Shown in pieces: positions 1 to 13,059 of a stretch of 64,000 nucleotides of DNA. This DNA comes from Lanius collurio (Eukaryota; Chordata; Aves; Passeriformes; Laniidae): NCBI GenBank assembly GCA_020086605.1, contig JACBWW010000004.1:11733911-11797910 (forward strand), in the 5' to 3' direction. The position numbers were made by a program, and so were the translations under genes. The notes beneath the pieces are model-generated. The model did not search any database. It was given only the letters and a program-made list of their open reading frames with translations, and had not been told where the DNA came from. How positions within the stretch are numbered: position 1 is the stretch's first letter; each line of letters opens with the position of its first letter.

Positions 1-2196
1 ACACCAAACCACTTGTCCTCCCAGAGAGAGACACTGTAATTTCCTATTCAGAGTAATACATTTAAAGAGATGTTATTCTTGTAATGAAAGATGCGACTGA
101 AAATACACCTGATATTTCATTATCATAATCATGTTATGACCCAGTCATAACCTCTCTAAACTCCACCTGACTCATCACTTGAGTAATTGGTTTCATCTAG
201 ACCAGTGCTATTATCAACAACTTTTTATGAAGGATGGGTCAGAGTTGCCATGTCTCTCAACACTGTATTGCTACAGTATCCTGATGTGTACATGAATAGG
301 TTCATCCTTCATGGCCTTATCAATCTATGTGGTTACAAGCAGATTACTCCCATGTGCTGTATTGCATAACTTCTTCCAGACTGGAGTCCTGGGTAACTAT
401 TCTGCTAACAGTCACCTGGAATAGCTTTATACAGGGCTTGTTCTCAAGGATTTATAATTTGCACTTCCAGGTTAGTAGAACATTATGAATTGGAAAAATT
501 ACCCCAAACCTGTATTTTTTCAGCTTGCTGCTGCCTACCTCAATTTTTCTGCTCAACTTGAGGAAATAAGAAGCTCCTAAAACTTTTTGAGCAGTTTCTT
601 TTCTACATCCTCTGTGTTTTTTATTTTTTTTTTCTGGTAGTCTGCCTTAGTCCATCCTGTTTGCTATCAGATATTTTCTAAATTCTTCCTTTTGGCCTCA
701 TACTTTGGTCTCAGGTAAGGATAGCATATACTGCATTTGTCCACATGTAGTAACTTGTCAAATTATATTGTAATATTGTGAAATACTCATTTGCAAGAAT
801 CACCCATCAATACTATTATAAAGAGAGTTGTTTGTTTTTTTGAAACAAGGCCAGGAATGTATTTTTTATAATCCATTTTGCAAAGCCCTCAAAAGACACA
901 ACAGCAGCCAAGAGGCAGATCCATTCATACTTGGTAGCTGCAGAAACTTAACAAGAGGAAAACAGCTCTCTTGTGCAGCAGAAGCAGCCCCATGAAGTGA
1001 CCCAATAGGCTGTGCAACACCCACTGATGAGGTAACCTGGAAGTACCACCAGGCAGGTTGATAACAATGTCAAAGTCTGACTGGGCTCTAATGCTCTGGT
1101 TACTGCTCGAGCCCAGAGATTATTCACTGCAGGGCTGCACTGACACATGCCCCAGATGTGAACAGGGGAAACTCACAGGAGTCCTTCTGCCCTGTACTGC
1201 TGATACACAGCCCCTTTCTGTCATTTGCTACCTTTCAGAAGAGTTGCCTGCTCTTGTTTCTTAGCTGTTAGACACATCGGCAGATATTTTAGGATAAAAG
1301 AACTGATTTCAGCTTACTGGAGAAAGACAAACTTCTATGCACCAGGAAGTTTGACAGCAAATGATGAAGAGTAGGGACAGTCCATTTCCAGGGAGTTTTT
1401 GAGAAACATGTAAGTACTAATATATACATATAACTTTTATACATAACTGTGCAGTCAAGACCAACTGGAAGCTCAAAAAGCAAAAAGTGAGGGCATTATC
1501 TGAAAGCAGTGCACTGACAGCTTGTCAGCTGAAGCATGCTAATGTGTGGACTGACTGATGTTTTCATAGCAGAAATGACTGGCAGAGCTTGTCCAGAACT
1601 TCAGGCCTCACAACTCCAGCATCTGTTCCAATAGCTTAACTAGGCTGTTAAAATCCCTCTCTCTGTTTCATTGAGGGAGACACAGATATGCATTTAGCCA
1701 GCAGGTGTTAGGCTACTGTTATACTATATTCAGGGTTGTTTGGGATTTTTTAAATCAATAGTTCAAAATTCAATGGCTTGGAAATTTTCTTGTAATTCTT
1801 ATAAATAACGTCAATGCATGAAGTAAGAAAACATCAATAAAGAAAATCAATTTAAAACCCCTTGAGAACCAGACTGTTGGAGACACTTTTAATTTCCACT
1901 TTCCTGTTAAAAGTCCAAAGCAGCTTGAAGGTAACCTCCCTACCCAGAGACAAATGGTAGGTGAATTACACAGCAATAGATGTATTTAAGGTTTGGAGAC
2001 CATTTGTTCTGGAAGATCTCTGCGGACAGCAAAACAGAAAATCACTGTTGCAGTTTAGGGTAGGCAATGAAAATAAAGAAAAAAGCTTTCTTGCCATGAA
2101 AACTGGTAAGGAGGGTAGGGGCATGAGGCCTATTTATTTTGTAGCTGTGAACATGTGCAGTCAGAATCCTAGCAGGTACAAGCAGTCAGGCCTCTA

Positions 2197-2201
<5 letters not shown>
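1..2201. other. Non-coding AT-rich stretch, no gene seen
   Basis: I see no coding region, RNA gene or recognisable repeat here. Open frames on both strands are 60-70 codons, overlap one another and resemble no known protein. The composition is ordinary AT-rich vertebrate non-coding DNA. It may be intergenic or intronic; the sequence does not decide. Confidence 0.6.

Positions 2202-2227
<26 letters not shown>
2202..2227. repeat. (GT)n microsatellite
   Basis: This is an uninterrupted GT dinucleotide run of 13 units. It falls inside a 173-codon open frame (1961-2482) and is translated there as an alternating V/C string, which is one reason not to believe that frame. Length polymorphism is likely for a pure run of this size. 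Confidence 0.95.
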
Positions 2228-5200
2228 ACTCACCATATTATCACATCCCAAAGACAGCGGACTCCTACAGTACAAGGCCCTACAAACTCCCTGCACTACA
2301 GTCATGTAGGGCAAGCTCAAAGAATGGCTGCTAAGGATTTAAACACTTGTCCTTCTTTCTTCCTGCACTGTTCTCACATTCCCCTCTGCCTTTCCCCTTG
2401 GATCTTCATTTGTAATTGTGCAAACTGGATGTTAAAAGCTCTCACACACTGCAGGAGAGATTTCTCTTCCTTCACAGCATAAGTGCCAGCAGGGGTGCTA
2501 AGCAAAGGAACTGGAAGCTCAGGTGGCCATGAACAGGTCAGCTGGTGAATTAGAAGCATGCTGCCCCACTGAGGGCTTTGGGAGGGAGAGGCTTGCTTCA
2601 GGAGGAGGAGATTTGGACTCATTTCGTGCAGCCCCCACTTATTTAATTTCTTCTTGCAAAGATCAATTCACATTTGGCCTTGCACGGAATGCCAGGGCAG
2701 CCATAGAGCAATGTAAAGGACAAATCCTTACACAGCTCTTGCTGTGGAGGAAGCATGGGTTTTGACATGAGGGAGAAGGAAGTACTCCTTATGTATTAAG
2801 AGTTATTATTTCTCGCTAGCTCTTGTCCCTTCATTCTGCAGGTCTTTTTCCTCCTGTGTTCTGCAGCTTATTTTCACTCTGTTGGACTGATTCCCAAGGA
2901 GTGGCCTTTCTGCAGTGTTGTTACAGCTCAGAGATGTTAGTCACCATTTTATCAGCATTAAAACGTTCTCAAGACAATCCTTTTAAGAGAACTGTCACTC
3001 AACACACTCTCTAGTAATTCTCTCTGTTGCAACAAGTCAGAAGAATAAATAAGACATTCCATTCATGTTACTTATCTCACCTTGTTCTGTACCCGGGACT
3101 GGAGTGAGTCTGAGGGAACATGCCCCAGTTGTAAAGTGCTTGTGTTTACATTGCACACTTCAGTAAATCTGTTCAACTTCCAGTAAGAAACACCTTTGTT
3201 TGGGGTTCTTTTACAACACTCTGAATAATGCTCAAAGCACTCTGCAGAGACATATTTGAAAGATTTAATTTCTGATTTAACTGATGCCATTGCAAATCAA
3301 GAATAGCTCCACTAAGTTGATTTTCTGTAAGATCTACATCACATTTGCATGCAGTAGTGATAGGAGCTTTAAGAGTACTTAGCTGAAGGAGTTAAAACAC
3401 ATGAAAAGTCCTATACAAATATGACAATTAATTTATTTGAGATGCTGATGCCCAAGTTATCTTGACTACTAAACTGAGTAGTTCAGATTAGATTCTAACC
3501 CCTTGAAATCTCTACAGATACTGCCATCAACACAACCAGCTCAGGATTTCACAGTATATATATTTACTAGGGATTGCTTGCTAAGAGAATTCACATGTGT
3601 TTTAAATCATTCTGCAGTGGTGAATAATTAATACTCAGAAAAGGTTCAGCATTTCTTTCTACAAGGAGACTGTCAGAAGCCTACTGGATTTGAAGATGCT
3701 GCTCAAATATGACTAATCTCCTGTTGCAGCAGCATTTCCTACACCTGTAACAGCGGAATCCACAATTCATCTTTCCTTCCTCGCCTCTGTGGTATCCTTA
3801 CTGCGGAAAAGAGTTTATATTTAATAATCCTACTAACAGTGGAAGTTGCAGATACCATATCTTTCTCTACCAGAAGCTGCTGCTGTCAGAGTGGAAGGGG
3901 GAAACAGAAGGGAGGTGACAACTACACTGCCCCACAGATTATAGAGGCCAAGAGGTAATTTTTATCTGGGACGGTTCTTCAGAGAGAGGCATGGGAAATG
4001 AGAAAGGCAAAGAGTAGCAACACTTGAGAGAGACAGGAGAATACATTAAATTCAAGCCAAATGTCCAGTAAATACTTTGCATTTATTACTGTTTTTACTC
4101 ATATCTGGTTTCTCTGTCCTAGAGATACTGTGTGAATGAGAGGAGAGCTAAACTGCATGACTGTGAGCAGAGGTAAGCCATAATAGTGCCAGTTCAGATG
4201 AGCTTTGTCTTCTGAAGCTGAATAGGGACTCTTCCTTCGATGAGGAATCTTTTTTAATTAGCCTCTCCCTTTTACACCATTGACTTCTGTTCTTCAGGTT
4301 CAGAAGTAATGCCTGACACTTCCTGTTGCTCTGCAAAGTTAAACACACACTGAAAACATGGTAAAAACCAGTAGAAAAGTAAAAGTTATTGACTGACTTT
4401 TCATAGGATTGGAGAGTGCATTTGTAGAGAGCCAATGTGTGATCAAAGGAGACTGCCATGCTGTCTCTTAGCTGAGGGATGCCTCACCAGGGTCTTATCC
4501 TGTAATGAAGCAGCTTTTAATTGGTATCGGTGTCTTGTTCAAGGCATTGCCTTTCTGGTATGCTGTACAACACACAGCAATGTGATAGTCCTTTTGGAAC
4601 AGTTCACTGATTTGAAATACATGTTTTTAAGATATCCAGTGGTTGTGCTTTCACTTGTGGCTCAAACAGAACACCAACTTTAATATTTCTAAAAAGCAAA
4701 CATTTTATTGTTTGTGTTTAATGGCATGGGAAACTAATTACATGTGAGAAGACAGAAATGACAGCCTGTCATGGGAATCTCTTTACAGCTATTGAAAACA
4801 GCAGTGAAGCACAAAATATTAGTAAACTTTCAGTGTGACAGTTCAATAGTAGATAAATGGTCATGAATGTGCCAGAGCTGGCTCACCCTGACAAACTAGA
4901 CTGCTTGGATACTGAGTTAGGTGAGTGACTGAGGTATGTCCTTGCAGGAGGGAAGTTTTCCAGTTGCAGCAAGAACACAAACCAGTTTGAACAGCAACAA
5001 GAAAAACAGTGAATGAAGTCACCTATTAATTTAATGGAATAACATGAATATAAAATTACCAAAATATTTCTGCCTGTCACACCACAAAATATCAGTCTAT
5101 TAAAATGGAATATACATATTTCTTCACAGAGAAGTGTTATATAAGTTATTGTCCTTTAAATACCCCAGATCACGATCACTAGATTTAAGCATCCAATTTA

Positions 5201-8200
5201 CTTTGAATGTTTTTAGATCGTAAATTCCACAGGACATAGGTTTGCATATGTTTTATCGTTACCTTAAAAAAATTAGCTATATATATCACTTGCCTGCTTG
5301 CTTTAATGTGTTTTTGTTATGCCTAAACCACAAAACTAGCCTGCTCACTTCCTCTTCCTTGTGCTCATTTGTTACCGTGCAGTCATTGTTCAAGCTGATA
5401 ATACTCCAGACATTAAAAAGCCGCAAAACCAGATTTTATAATTGTCCATCTAGATGGAAACCGGGGACAGCCTGGAGCATTTGATTCCACCTTGGCTCCT
5501 CTCGCCTTATATGCCTTGTATTACCTCTACAGGTTCAGGACACTTCTCTGAGACAATGAGGCTTTGGGACTCAGTGAACTGCCCTCTTAGTGCTACAAGC
5601 AGTCTGAACAGCAATGAACAAGTCTTCAAGCAAGAAAATGTTAATTTGGTTTGCAAATTAAAGATTCTTAATAAAATCTGAATTATTAAAACATTCCCAC
5701 CCTCCCTATGGTACATAATTTACAATAAAAAACTGTATCAAACAAAATTGGAAACCTGGAAAAGAAAGACGTAAAGTGAATCTACGAAGGAGTTTAGTTT
5801 ATGTGCTCCACAGCATTAAACTAAAGTTAAAACTCTGCAGGGAACAGTAACTAACAGAACTATATTTTTTAATTATTAGATGCACTGACATAACGACTTC
5901 ATGAGTCTCAAGTGTACTCAGCTTGCCCAGGCTGTTTGGAGTTCACTGCTACCTAACTTGCAGATTCAGTGAGAAAAAGGAGGTGTTTCTTTCTGAAGCA
6001 GGTGATAAAGCTCTAGTAAATTTAGATCTTTCTGTACATAAGGTGAGAGCAAACTCTAAAAAGAAAGGAGCAAAGTATAATGTTAAATTTGGCCGAGCTC
6101 TGCAATGGGAACTCAGCACAATGATAGAGAATCCCATTTTGCCCCAGGTAAATAACAGTCAGTGGTTAAAAAATTTAAAAGTCATGATTCAGACCCAAGT
6201 AATGACTGCCTCCAAAATCACTGGAGTTGTGCCAGTTCTATGTATTTTGGGCAGGATTTGTCTTCAGAATGCTTTGCCTAGACACCTTGTGCCCTCGACT
6301 ATCTGTCAGTCAAGTAATTTAGCAGGTATCAACTTCCAGCACTGCAAATCCCTGAGATCCCCAGTCATCCCTGCCCAGACCTCAACTCTCACTCTGTTTG
6401 TTCCCTTTTCTGCCTCTCCAGCAAGAAGCCCTGAGGGTTTTTTCACTGTGTTGTCCAAGCAAGTAAGGACTCACTCTGCTCACACATCCATGGCATTCTT
6501 CCCTAGCAAGGGGGATATGTGGCACAGGGAACCCAGAATCACAGAAATACCTGTCAAACAATTCAAGCATTTGGGGTGATGCACTGCTAAAAGGCAGTGC
6601 TATGAATGCTGAGGTTCACTGCTCAAGCTTATCACACAAACACCACTTCAGAGGCAGAGGCAGAGGTTAGAGCACTAAGCCCCCTTGGGAAAAGGGGCAG
6701 AGGATGGAAGAGGGACACATTATCCTATTTCTTGGCAGTTGTTCTATAGAAGCCATATCCTCACTTGATCCTACATAGGAAACAGATCAGAGAGTGGAGT
6801 TACAAATGCTCCTCAGATAGTTGGAAAAAATAACTGATGGCTACTTCAAATCATCACAAGGGCATGCAAAAAGAGTTTTAGTAGCAATTTAAATATGAAC
6901 TGACATATTTGCATGGTATTTCAGACACTCCCACAGAAGTGACTCTGACAATTGTAACGCTAAGAAAACATCCATGATAGAGTGAAACCAAGGATGTTCA
7001 AATATAAGGCCAAACCAGTAGGGTCTGAGTGCCCCAAACTCCATTTGCTCTAAAGAGGATTCCACGAACACAGTATCTCCTACTGTTCAGAGACATCAGC
7101 AATACCTGAAAAGCATAATGCAGTGAGTTAGGCCAAAGTAATCTCTTTTTTTCTTTAATTTTCTTTTTTTGTCTTAATTTGCTGAATTCTTCATGTATTT
7201 TGCCACCTGACTTCAGTAAATTTTGGCTAAAGTCCAGTTGAGGAATTCTCTTTTGTGTTTCTGATTTCTTCCTCTAGAAACTGAAACAGCTGCAGATTTC
7301 TACTAGGTAGAAACCTACAGTACTGAGAATGTATCTCAGAGGTGTGCTATAAGAAAATTACATTTGTTAAGAAGACAAACATCAGAGAAAAAAATTCCCA
7401 ATATATACTATTTCTTTTTTATTAAGCTTAAATGTATCTCGCTTTTGTGGTCTTGATTACTGTTGTCATAAGACCAATTACTTCCTTTCCTATTTTATGG
7501 TGTGATTTCAGTGGCTTTCAAGCCTACAAGTAGTCCATAATCCTATGTTGGTTTACTTGGAACTGGTCTACTGAGACATATTAAATGACAAAAAATTATT
7601 ACCTACATCAAAGGTGCATGTTATCAAATAGAAATTGCAAGGGTTGGTATTGATTTTGGGGCCAGAAAGTCTGGAGAGCTTAATATTAGTAAAACTCTAG
7701 CAGGTTCAACATGATGCTCTTGATTTATGCTGGAATAAGTGGAAAATTAATCACATCTCCAATTTATCACCTGAACAAAGGCAAAAAACCCCATCTTAGA
7801 ATTCACAATTCACTATATTCTGGATCAGAGAAATCCCTGGAGTAATCCAGTCTACAGCAAAGCTGAACAGCACAGCATTACAAATATCCCTACACTGCAG
7901 ACCAGATATTACTCCAGGTCTTCTTCCCGCTGAAGCACAACTTGCTTTGTTATTGCAGGGTCACTTGTATGTGTGACTGCTGATGCACAGAGATCTTTCA
8001 GGAAAAGAATTAACAAAAAAACCTACAAGATCTCACTATATTAATTCTTCAAAAGCAAGTTAAAGGGAGGCACAGGTCACAAACATGAATAGTTTATATG
8101 CAGTTGCCTGTAGCCAACGTGTTGGAGCAAGTCACTGTTAGTACTTCAACCTCAGTGCGGTGAGATGTGTCTCCCTTTGATAGCTGAAAGCTCCCTGGTC

Positions 8201-8590
8201 CTGTGAGCATTCCAAGGCTGAGCACAAGGGCTGTGGGACCACTGGCACGCCAAGATATCCTGCATTTCACATAAAGAGCCCCTCTTGTTTGCAGAAGGTT
8301 CTTTTCTGCACATGGCTAAGGAGCTGCTGGCAGCTCTCTGGGGACCCTTTCAGCCTGGAGCTGCCTTCCCACTGCCACTGTGGTGCTGGGCATCGGGATT
8401 CTTCCATGCTTGTTGCACAGCTGGCAGCAGCAGGAAGAACTAATGCTGACTTATATTGAGTGGTGAATGTTGGAGTGGGTGTTTTTTTCCAAAATTAGGA
8501 TTTCCCTGACATAAGCTGCCTTCTTGATTTTCTGGTTCATATCAATCATTAACTTACTTCCTCAAACAGGCTCTGTAGGGGCTTTCTAGC
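2228..8590. other. Non-coding AT-rich stretch, no gene seen
   Basis: No gene is supported in these 6.3 kb. The longest open frame (5923-6579, plus) starts at TTG and has no ATG before about 6121. It shows no domain, and its 5' third is also open on the other strand. T-rich and A-rich runs occur around 7144-7170. I see no CR1 or MIR match. Confidence 0.6.
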
Positions 8591-8670
8591 AAAAAAAAAA
8601 AAAAAAAAAAAAAAAAGTGTGTATTTATATACACACACACACACATATATATATATACACATATACAAGA
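8591..8670. repeat. Compound poly(A) / (AC)n / (AT)n repeat
   Basis: A run of 26 A (8591-8616) is followed by a short GT/TAT linker, an AC run (about 8631-8644), an AT run (about 8645-8656) and a mixed ACATAT tail. Compound tracts of this kind often grow from the poly(A) tail of a retroposed sequence. No AATAAA signal or recognisable transcript lies upstream of it, so an origin by simple slippage is equally possible. Confidence 0.9.
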
Positions 8671-9261
8671 TTATAGTGAGAGTGTGTGGAGCAGGGCTGA
8701 CATTCACCCACGCATTGGCCGCTCCCTTCAGACACTGCTGGCAAGAGCCTGAAATGGTGCCTGTTTCCCCATCACCATGGTAACCTTGAGTGGTAAGCAG
8801 CATTTCCTACAAGGCACTGCACTGAACCTCCGTGAGATGCTGCCAGGATGGGGGTGACCCGGGACCAGGAGCAGTACCTGTCATATGCTAGAAGCACCCC
8901 TCAGCCTCCCACAGATGTCCTGCTTGCCAGCCACTGCCACGATCTCTCCTGGAGGCTCGTAGGCTCCAGCACTCACAGATGCCCCAGGCCTGCCCCAGAA
9001 TGGGACTAGTGGAAAGCGTGGCAGCTGCCTGTGACGGCTGCTGGGCATGGAGGGGCTGGAGGGAGGGACCCCAAGCAGCTGTCCTGCTGCCTCCTACCTG
9101 CTCTGCCTTCACTCTGACTCACCTCGAGGGGCTTTATGATATGGGGAGCAGTTTACCTGAAAAAATTTTAAGTGAATATAAGATCTCAAACCCTTTTGAC
9201 CCCACTTTCTCTGAAATAATTGGTTTCCTTGCTGCAACTCTGGCAGGTAAGACCAGCTAAT
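8671..9261. other. Unique sequence between simple repeat and CR1
   Basis: This stretch is more GC-rich than its surroundings (about 8690-9120) but has no coding signal I recognise. It contains an X-box-like palindrome at 8771-8784. The plus and minus open frames (8979-9260, 8888-9112) overlap and look like chance frames. The 5' junction of the CR1 lies at its right end. Confidence 0.5.
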
Positions 9262-10438
9262 GTAAGGGTAAGCCATACCTGACCGATCTGGTGACCTTCT
9301 ATGATGGAGTGACTTCAACAGGCAATAAAGGAAGCCTAACCTGTGTCATCAACCCAGACTTCTGTAAGGTCTTTGACACAGTCCCACATGACAACCTTAA
9401 CTCCAAATTGGAGAGATACGGATTTGATGGCTGGAGTATTCAGTGGATAAGAAATCAGAGGGATGGATGCAGATAGAGAGTTGTGGCCAATGGCTCTATG
9501 TGCAAGTGGAGGCTGATGATGAGTGGTGTCTCTCAGGGCTCTGTCTTGGGATTGGTGCTCGTAATATCTTTATCAATATCATAGACAGTGAGATTGAGCA
9601 TACCCTTAACAAGTTTGCAGCTGACATGAAGCTGAGCAGTGTGGATGACACAACAGGAGAATGGGATGCCATCCAGGAGGACCTGGATAATCCTCAGATA
9701 ATCCTGGGCCCACAAGAACCTCAGGAGGTCCAATAAGTCTAAGTGCAAGACGTACCCAGTCAGGGCAATCCCAGACATGAGCCCAGACTGGGAGATGAAC
9801 TCACTGAGAGCTGTCCTGGGGAATGAAAATCTGGACACAACCCAGCAATGTCCATTTGCAGTTGAGAAAGTCAAACACAATCTTGACTGCATCAAAAGCA
9901 GCCTGACCAGCAGGCCAAGGGAGGTGATTCTGCTCCTCTGCTCTGCTTTTGTGAGAACCCACCTGGAGTGCTGCATCCAGCCCCAGGTCCCCAAGATTAG
10001 AAGGGTGTGGACTTGTTGAAGGGAGTCCAGAGGAGGGCCACAAAGGTGATCAGAGGGCACTCATCCTGCAGAAGAGAAGGCTCTGAGGAGACCTCAGAGC
10101 TCCTTCCAGCACCTAAAGGGGATCTAGAAGAAAGCTAGAGAGGGACTTTTTACACAGGCAGATAGTGATAGGACAAGGGGGAATGGTTTTAAACTAAGGA
10201 GAAGGAATTTATATTAGATGTCAGGAGGAAATTCTTTAAGGGTGGTGAGACACTGGCACAGGTTGCCTAGAGAAGTTGTGGATGCTCCATCCTTGAAGAG
10301 TTCAAGGCCAGTTTGGATGGGACCCTGGGCAGCCTGGTCTAGTGGAAGGTATACTTGCCCATGGCATGGGAATTGGAACTAGATGGTCTTTAAGGTCCCT
10401 TCCAACCCAAATCCTTCTAGGATTGTGTGATGCTATGA
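9262..10438 (+). mobile_element. CR1 non-LTR retrotransposon, 5'-truncated
   Basis: The segment carries the 3' part of a CR1 LINE: remains of the ORF2 reverse transcriptase followed by the typical 3' UTR. Recognisable peptide blocks are FDTVPHD and LERYGFDGW near 9380-9435, a SGVPQG-like block near 9520-9550, a FADD-box remnant near 9610-9640, and REVILLL near 9920-9945. The UTR from about 10150 has the bird CR1 text about gaining or losing 'GGTTGCC', 'CTGGTCTAGTGG' and 'GGTCCCTTCCAACCCAAA', and ends near 10438 in a degenerate 'ATTCTATGA'-type tail. The loss of everything upstream of the mid-RT is the usual 5' truncation of target-primed reverse transcription. The left boundary is approximate. 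Confidence 0.93.
9268..10090 (+). pseudogene. CR1 ORF2 reverse-transcriptase fragment, decayed
   Basis: This is the coding relic inside the CR1. ORF2 of an active CR1 encodes an endonuclease and a reverse transcriptase that copy the element's own RNA at a nicked target. Only the palm-to-thumb part remains. A TAG stop interrupts the frame at 9474-9476. Homology then continues in that same frame through the SGVPQG-like block and shifts to another frame near 9560. It returns to the first frame by about 9777. The catalytic FADD box reads FAAD, losing one of the paired aspartates. The long minus-strand frame at 9533-10060 is only the antisense of this relic. It cannot encode a working enzyme. Confidence 0.88.
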
Positions 10439-12775
10439 TAATGCATTTCAAACAGTATGTAGGTTCACTGAAGTTATTTTTTACTTCCTCCTCTTACTTC
10501 TGATTAACATCTAACCACAGTAATGGAAATTTTAAAACCTTATATTTGCTTTGAAACACATACACAAGTCTAAAATCTGGGTAAACAATTAATAAAAGCT
10601 CATCCACTCTCTATTATACCAACCCACATCTGTACTTTTGAGAGTCTGATGATTACTGTAACTGCATAAGTTTGAAACTCAGTGTGACTAGGTATAAATA
10701 CATTCTTTAAAATTTAGATATTTCTTTCTTGTGTGACTATGTCTCTGTGTGTATGATCTGGTATTAGTGGGTAAAATGAGTGGTGAAGTGAGAAAATGCA
10801 TTCTCACAGCTACCTTAGGCACCATTGTAGAGAAAGCCTGCATAATGTAAATTGTGGTCTGCAGAAAAATGTCCAAGCCATCCAGTGACTAAATACAAAT
10901 TACCTGCTCAAAGCAAACCACCACCGGTGCACTACCTGTTCCTATCAATCCCCTTCTAAACCTTGTTAGTTTTCCCACAGAGGAGTGCTGAAACTGAATC
11001 TCAGACACAGTGAATCCACCCAGAAAAGAGATGCTGTGAATTCCCAGCTGCTGGGAAAAAATGTTGGTTATGAGGTTGTACTAGAAAATCTGGTGCCAGG
11101 GAATTCAACTGCAGAACACAGATTGAAAGGATTTCATTAACTCTGTCGCTGGGCAGAATATTTTGTTTCTTTCCTCAGGCTTCTATATTTATTCCTTATT
11201 TCATTAAAGTGACTACCTCAATTTCTTGCCTCTCCTTCTCCATACTCTTCCATCTCTTTCTGGCAAGGTCCTTCAGCATGGTCCTGACACCCCTAGAGAC
11301 TAGGTTCTCATCTCCCCCGGGGTTCTTGCCAGCGGAATATCATGCTCTATTTACACCAACAACTATCCTCTCCTCAAACACAACTTTGCAAACATTATCT
11401 GGAACAACTCCTTCGTTAGAGGCAAACACTACTGCGATCTTTGCTATACTACTCAAAACTAGAGGAATTCTAGAACACAAAAACTAAGGAAACACAATTT
11501 CCTGGAAATTTGTGCCTTACAGCTAACATAACCCCTACCTCATAGGCACAAATTCTGGCTGCAGTTGCAGGAAATTCATGGTTGCTTTTGCCTGGGTGAA
11601 TTCTCTGGAGTATAAAATTGGGGGTTTCACAACACATTCCTTCTGAGTGGAGACATCACCAGTGCCTCTCCCCACTACTTGTATGACAAATCACATAAAG
11701 AATTCATGACATCTAAATTCAATGTCAACCATGTCACACTGACTGCAGTTGGATGTGGATTAAAAAGCTAGACAAGGTGAATAAAAGACAGACACCTACC
11801 TGTCTCAACCTTCTTTCAGTTAGGAAATCCAGCTGATAGATATCTAAGTTTGTCAGCTTGCCTAATGTGTCCTATAATAGCAACATCAAAACTTACTGGA
11901 GTTTGATGAAGGGGTTGGAGTAATGGCACTCTTGTATTAAATTTCACTGATGCCTGAATTGTTAACCTCCCACCAAAATTTAAGCCATATTGTTCCCAAC
12001 TACTATGGATATTCCTTAGAAAAAGATACAAAAGTGTGGTTTGTAACAGCACAAAGGGCACCAAAATCCTCACAATAATTTTCCTCATGCTATGTTTTTA
12101 TTTGGTTTGCATGGCCAGGCTTGGGTAGCAGGCAGGGCTACAGGGGTGGCTTCTGTGAGAAGGTGCTGCAGCTCCCTCCCATCCGACAGAGCCAATGCCA
12201 GCCAATGCCTCCAGGATGGACCCACCACCAGCCAAGGCTTCTGGCCCAATCCAAATGGTGGTAACACCACTGTGATAATGTATTTAGGAAGGAAAAAAAG
12301 TTAACTTCAAAAGGGCAAAGAGGAATTAATCCTAATTCCTCTGGAATCGGGCTCAGAAATAGCCTAAAAAGCATGAAATTCAGCAAATAATACTAATATT
12401 TTTATGTTATTTCCTGGGTTCTGAGACTTCAGCTTTCAGCCTTTTTTCCCCATTTTTCCTCTCTATAATTATGAAAGCCAAATCTTTCTTTAAAAAGAAA
12501 AATTCACCAGCATTTAATTCCCAAGAACATCATGGGTGCTTTTGCCATTATATCTGAAAAGGTCATCCTCTTAGATGTCTAAATATAGCAGAAGGCTCAA
12601 GAATCAGAAAGTGATTTGCTGATTGAAGATGCTTCAGCCATTTCTGAAAACAGATGTGTTATAAACTATCCTGTGGCAAGCAAATTAACATTCAACGTCT
12701 TTCTCAAGCTGAGCAGAAGGCTAACAACTGATTTTTAATCATTTAAAAAAACGTAAGTTCTAAACATTTCATCTT
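10439..12775. other. Non-coding AT-rich stretch, no gene seen
   Basis: No gene or recognisable repeat is seen. Open frames such as 11209-11487 (plus, 92 codons) and 11816-12088 (minus, 90 codons) have no domain I recognise. A small GC-richer patch lies at 12100-12260, where three overlapping frames on both strands reflect composition rather than coding. Confidence 0.55.
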
Positions 12776-13059
12776 TGTTGTTGAGGTACCTCTCCCCGAG
12801 GTCCCAGGGGGAGGGACCCTGCAGTATACGGGTCTGTCCCTGTCCCCATGTCATGTGTGGCCTGTGCCTGTCTTCTCATTGGTTTCTGGGGGCTCCCCGG
12901 GCTCAGGAAGAAGGGGGCAGTCTCGTGCTTGTGAGGTCAGTCGGCCATGGGACCTCGGCCTGATGGGGCTGGAGGGAAATAAACATCCATCAACATCTAC
13001 AGAAATATCGCTTCCTATTTCCTTCCTACTTGTCTTGCCGAAAGCTCTTGTTGCAAGTT
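12776..13059 (+). mobile_element. Possible solo LTR of an endogenous retrovirus
   Basis: A block clearly richer in GC than its flanks begins TGTTG. It contains a CCAAT-type element on the minus strand (about 12876-12881) and an AATAAA signal at 12979-12984, and could end in CA at 12994-12995 (CAACA, the inverse of TGTTG) or near 13059. This layout (TG..CA ends, poly(A) signal near the 3' side, abrupt compositional borders) is what a solo LTR looks like. I could not find a clean target-site duplication for either end, and no internal viral genes are present. It could instead be a small GC-rich regulatory patch. Confidence 0.3.

Noticed and set aside
9533..10060. 175-codon minus-strand frame
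   Set aside because: It is antisense to the CR1 reverse-transcriptase relic.
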